NCBI RefSeq assembly: GCF_001949145.1
Contig: NW_019091381.1
Span: 894,467-958,466, forward strand
Reading direction: 5' to 3'
Source: Acanthaster planci
Taxonomy: Eukaryota > Echinodermata > Asteroidea > Valvatida > Acanthasteridae
Length of the DNA stretch: 64,000 nucleotides
This document shows, piece after piece, positions 59,401-64,000 of this stretch (position 1 is its first letter; the number at the start of each line of letters is the position of its first letter). Below the pieces are notes generated by a model. The model was not told the origin of the DNA and made no database searches. It saw only the letters and a list, made by a program, of their open reading frames with translations. The translations under genes were made by a program, and so were the position numbers.

Positions 59401-62400
59401 TCTAATAATTACATGTATACACCGGTGTTGGAAATGAACAAAACCAAGTAAACGTTATTTTTGGAGAGGATAATAGACATGCTTGTGCCTGGAGGCTGCC
59501 GTAAAATGGTTTATATTGGCCCAAGGACATTGTCATGTCTCGACCATCAATCACAGGCCAGTGGTTGTAAATTCCTGTGATAAAATATCGTAAGCTCATG
59601 CCAAAATGTCAGGAATTTCAGTCATAGATCAGTGCATGCAGTCCTTAGTTTCAACACTCCGACACAGGAATTAACTTGCGTGTGGTGTTGTCATGCTGTG
59701 TAAACATTTCGTGTAAACTGTTGACACATATTTACGACATAACGTTTATCTTAACATCTTCATGTAAAGAATGCAATATACATATACAAGTTACAACACA
59801 ATCCACACTACAAAAACTCTAGGTTGTAAATAAATCACACGTGACTGCAACATCCTTGATACCTCAATAGCCAAAAGTGGAAACCATGTTAAATATCGTC
59901 TTCACATCAATGAAAAGGTTCACAAAATGTTCATTTTAACGTTAACATTTTTCACACATTTTATTTGGTGCGAATGGTAAATATACTCAATGCAGTACAC
60001 AAGTTATTAATTCCTTCCTGTCTTCAAAAATTTCGGCATTTTCAATTTCTCTTTGAGTAGCCTTGAGTAAAAGAAAATGGAACAGGCTAAGAAAAACTTA
60101 CAAAATGTGCTGGTAGGCTAATCGATAAAAAAATACAAACCAAACAAGGTCACGACTAAAATATAGGGTATTACTAAAAATTGCTTGAACCCAGCAAGAA
60201 ATGAGACCGAGGGGTACCCCCCAACATGTCCAATCCCTATACACATTCCAGACTATTGTTACTTAACACATCCCCCAAGATGTCTGAAAGGAATTCCCCA
60301 GATTCCTGCGAGACAATGACCAACACAAAGCAGGGGGGGGTTCTCTCCGTCTCATACCTCGCTGCATATGGTAAATAGTACACCGTCCGTAATTAGGCTA
60401 CGCCACATGCAAGGTTAAGGAAACTATACCGGTCCATTCTAATCGATTCATTAATTAGCACGGTCTAGTTTACTCAACAATTAGACTAACCTTGTTTTTC
60501 CACAGACGTCCTTCTGCTGGCACTGGTAGCACAAAAATATCAGCCCTACGAAAGGGAAAATTAGCATACAAGAGCTTTAATTAATTCTTAACCTATTCGA
60601 TGCTCTCAAACCAAAGCCACACAATCCCTCTGGTACGAGATGAGCGGAAAAACGTGAACCAGTCCCAGGCACGCACCCACGAATACATGCTGGTTGCTCT
60701 TCGAATTCCAGGGCGCTAAAGGCGATCAAATTAGAATGTCAAGACTGCCGATTACTTTCCCCCTTTTATTCGCAACTAGACCTCAGATTTTCATTTTCTT
60801 GTGGTTGTCAGTTCTTAATTTTTCAGTTCCTACCTGAAAAATTCCGCCAGCGCCACGTAGCTGATATCGGCAAAATTCTTAACTGTGCGTGGTCCACGCA
60901 TTGCGTACCCAAGCACCGCGCAGCTCCGACATTGCGTCTGTCCTACTGCCCTCTAGTGTTCTATCCAGTCACAACCTTGCCACAAATTGAATGGACAACG
61001 AATTACATCTACATGTAATTGTTTGTACAGCGAAACATCTCGTACACATTTTATTTCTCACACTCGGCATTTTTTGATAACGATTAATCATAATCAGGAA
61101 CAAAGTGGGAACTCTTAGTGGGTGCTATATTTGGACTTGAAATGCTTTGCTTACTGTAAGTAAGGGGTAACATGGAATTGGGTGTGACAGAGAAGCATTT
61201 CTATATTCTTCAGAGCTGAATAAACTCACAAGACTTCTTTAAAAGACTCACTTGAGCAAAATTTCATGTGAAATAGACCCCAAGGTGTCTCAATGTACTC
61301 AATTATCCAAACACATTATTTTCCAACTTACATTTAAAAACAAAACCTTCAATCAACAAAGAAGTTTTGCCACAGAGTAAGCAAGTTCTGACCGCATAGA
61401 GTAAGTCATTACCGCTCCAGAAATGCGCTGTGGACAATTTTGAAAGTAACACCTTCTAGTGGTAAAAAAAGAGGTTTAAAGCAAAAAAAAACAGAGGACC
61501 AATATAACATACATCATGTAGATTTCTCCTACTTGTTGCTACAGGATGGGTATTATTTTTATTTAAAATTATCTGACTTAAAAGTGATGAAAATCGCACA
61601 CAACTTGCACCTTTACACTTACTTTTGGCAAAGCTCACAGTTTGAAGTCCAGCAATTTTTTTTTCAATATTTGTTTTAAATGTACACTAACTTAAAACAA
61701 TCCAATAAATAAGGAGTTGAACACTCTTTACTTTTCTCATAAAAAGAGAGAAAAATCTACAATAGCAAAATTAGAAAAGTCCCCTGTTTGGAAGACTTCA
61801 ATAATGCTTATGTTTGCTCCAATAAATAAATACAAATATTTTGCTTAAAATTATATACATTGATTCAGTATTTAAAAACTACTACAGTTTACTCCATATT
61901 TTTACACACAACTTTGAACTTATGGGAAAAAGGGAAAAACTCCAACTGCTAGTTTGCTGAAGTGAATTTTTTTTTGTTTATAGGGAATTCAACAAAAGTG
62001 TGTGGACAACCTAATGACCACTATATTGCTCAATAAAGTTAGCTATTCTTTAACCAGAGGGGCCTTTAAAATCAAATGACCCCTGGATACAACAGAACAT
62101 TGAACAATATAACCTGTTCTCATTCCGCACAAACTACATACATGGAGGGTGCAAAGATTTCTGTAGACTGACTTTTTTGAATTTATCATTTTATGGAAAA
62201 TCCTCAATTATTTTTTGTGGCAAAATATGCAAGAAAAATTAACTCTTTTTAAAAAGAAACATTCTAAATGCGAAGATTTCTGTTTTCCCCAATGTGGGTT
62301 CTTCCTTTTATGTTGGCTGGAAAAGGTCAACAATTTAAATTATCATTTTCTCAGATGAAATTAGAAAGATTTTTCTTGACAGGACAAAATGGAAAAATTC

Positions 62401-62941
62401 AGTCAATTTGCCTCATCAAGTTAAATCACAATTAATATTTTCAGGTCCTGCCTGAGTATTTCTGAGTTGCTCAAATGTTGAAATACGATTTCCTGATTCA
62501 TCCAACAGAATTCATCTTCTGTTAAAGAAACCTCGACAGAATGCTGTACAATATAAACATTAAACAGTAATCTAGAATTACCTAACTCAATCAAAATAAA
62601 TCTACACAGCAGAGGGCAATTTAAAAACAATGCTTATTGTTATCATTAATTGACAACAAGAAATAAACATCTGAAACATTACCCACCTTACATCTGTAAC
62701 TTGTTAATAGAGGACCACTGAAAATGTCTCTGTCCATATCTAATGATTTCTCATTGTAAATCAAAACCTATCCAAATGTTTGATGATTAACATTTCTTCT
62801 CTCAAAGGTTGGCCTGCTTTGAAGCAAATGTGCACTGAACGCCAAACCCACAGCAGCACAGGTTTGTTTGAACATTACTTCCTACTAAGCAACAGAATAA
62901 GAACTGGACCTTTAACCTCTGATGCCTGACCTTTGACCTCT
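50441..62941. other. Region between the coiled-coil gene and the RasGAP-type last exon
   Basis: Twelve kb with no clear multi-exon gene. It holds the 65-bp duplication at 52.4 kb, a hairpin at 50.88 kb, G-rich tracts near 57.7 kb and one splice-flanked 55-nt frame at about 60.5 kb (see findings). Frames at 54742-54960 and 58402-58710 on the + strand are not supported by splice sites or recognisable motifs. Confidence 0.4.
52434..52552 (+). repeat. Two-copy direct repeat, 65-bp period
   Basis: A segment with CGGTAAGCGATAATCTGCTG and TTATTGGTCATGG is repeated almost exactly after 65 bp, which suggests a recent duplication. Confidence 0.85.
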
Positions 62942-63197
62942 TCAGTAATTGGTAGATTTCATGCTGCCATTCAGCGGGGTGAGCTTTGCTGCAGACCGAA
63001 TATCAGAGGATGACTTTGTGCGTCGTGTCAACTGGTAGCGTTCTTTCAACTGGTCTAGCGCCCTCATGAGGCGGGCATTTGCTGCATCCAGGGCCTGGAT
63101 GCGGGTCTCTTGGGCATCGATGATTTTCTGCTTGGCAGAAACCACGGCAACCATCTCCTCTTGCTCCTTCTTTAACTCCTCTTCCACAGTGACAAGT
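62942..63197 (-). CDS. RASAL2/DAB2IP/SYNGAP-like RasGAP, terminal coding exon
   Basis: After a CCTGTTCAG acceptor, this exon codes for 84 residues in phase 2 and stops at 62944-62942. It contains [32 protein letters not shown] and [14 protein letters not shown], nearly identical to the C-terminal coiled coil of human RASAL2 and DAB2IP ([30 protein letters not shown]). These proteins stimulate Ras GTP hydrolysis at membranes; the PH, C2 and RasGAP domains must be encoded to the right of the window. The short tail after the coil ends in MKSTNY. Assignment among the three vertebrate paralogues is not possible, and a single invertebrate co-orthologue is likely. Confidence 0.93.
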
Positions 63198-64000
63198 CTG
63201 AACAGGGATTTAAAAAAATATGACAGTTGTTTGAGAGTGAGCCTGATTAGAGGACCAGTCTTCAAGGCACCAAGCACGATATCACTACTGTATGTGGTTA
63301 GTATGAGTTGACCATTCCAGTCAGAGAGGATTACTTCATGAGGCACAGTAAATGGCATCAGATCTCTCTCTCAATATTTTTGGGATGTGGTTAATGTAGT
63401 TCCGTCAACTACAATATCCCAAAGCCAGTCATCCTCAGGCAACTGTTTAATTTTTGACTTCAAAGCTAGTTATTAAATCAATGAGAGTCAAATGTGTTAA
63501 TCGTGACTCTAGAGAATTCACCAAATTCCAAGCCATGTTTGATGTTATCATTCATGTCACTGACTCACTGCATCATCATCATCGAATAATTACGCACATA
63601 AAGCAACGATTCACATGGAATTTCAGCTCAGTATAACGACAAGAATTATGTAAGACGACAGTAAACAAATAGAAATACATATCTTCAAAAGCCACATATT
63701 AACAACTGTCACCATAAACATGCAAATAAAAAAACAGAAATGAAACAGTCCCACTGAATGTCACCAAATAAATTATCTCAAAATATTAGAGTTACATTCT
63801 TAGAATACATGTAAGTAATTTCTTTCTCATAAAATTTTGAATTAAATTTGCTATAAATGTTCCTTAACCAAATTAAGAGTATGAGATATGCTGTGACACG
63901 AAGCATTGAGTTTATGGTGAAAAATGGGTGAATTGATGCTTGAAGTCATAAAAAGGATTATTTTTCCCCGAAATGTTACTAATTCCTGGTGTATACATAT
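63198..64000 (-). other. Intron of the RasGAP-like gene
   Basis: AT-rich sequence with no second exon visible before the window edge. Confidence 0.5.

Noticed and set aside
1-64000. CRISPR arrays, bacterial operons, IS elements
   Set aside because: The tandem repeats lack regular unique spacers, and gene structure is clearly that of an intron-rich animal genome.

Overview
The window reads as nuclear DNA from an animal. Genes are split into short exons with GT-AG introns, the sequence is AT-rich, an assembly gap (N run) is present, and there are many small inverted-repeat elements. It carries the 3' end of a hemicentin gene, a C1orf21-type gene and the 3' end of a RASAL2/DAB2IP/SYNGAP-type gene. 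This set points to a bilaterian, most likely an invertebrate deuterostome (echinoderm, hemichordate or amphioxus). That taxon guess is inference from gene content and from the abundant ACATGTAC-type palindromes. All exon models below were built by hand from splice sites, reading phase and family resemblance. No search or transcript data were available.

Layout. (1) Positions 318-12983, + strand: the last 21 exons of hemicentin, encoding one Ig domain, six thrombospondin type 1 repeats, a nidogen G2F domain, eight EGF-like modules and a fibulin-type C-terminus (about 1,173 residues). The introns hold several MITE-like foldback elements and a 51-bp tandem array. (2) Positions 15654-19370, - strand: a complete five-exon gene for a 144-residue N-myristoylation-type protein homologous to human C1orf21, tail to tail with hemicentin. 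(3) Positions 19374-32541, - strand: a proposed seven-exon gene for an unrecognised protein of about 311 residues. Its stop codon lies 3 nt before, and in frame with, the C1orf21-like ATG, so the two reading frames may share one dicistronic transcript. (4) Positions 32.5-41.9 kb: no supported gene; repeats, CRE motifs and a CpG-richer patch. (5) Positions 41910-50440, - strand: a two-exon gene (about 293 residues) whose coiled coil aligns with the C-terminal coiled coil of RASAL2/DAB2IP RasGAPs, with a possible second first exon at 44.9 kb. (6) Positions 62942-63197, - strand: the terminal coding exon of a genuine RASAL2/DAB2IP/SYNGAP-like gene, whose remaining exons lie beyond the right edge.

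How they fit together. HMCN1, C1orf21 and RASAL2 all map to human 1q25, so the window appears to keep part of an old linkage group. The most unusual points are the tandem reading frames at 19.37 kb, the unrecognised gene feeding into them, and the free-standing coiled-coil gene 20 kb downstream of the RasGAP's own last exon on the same strand.
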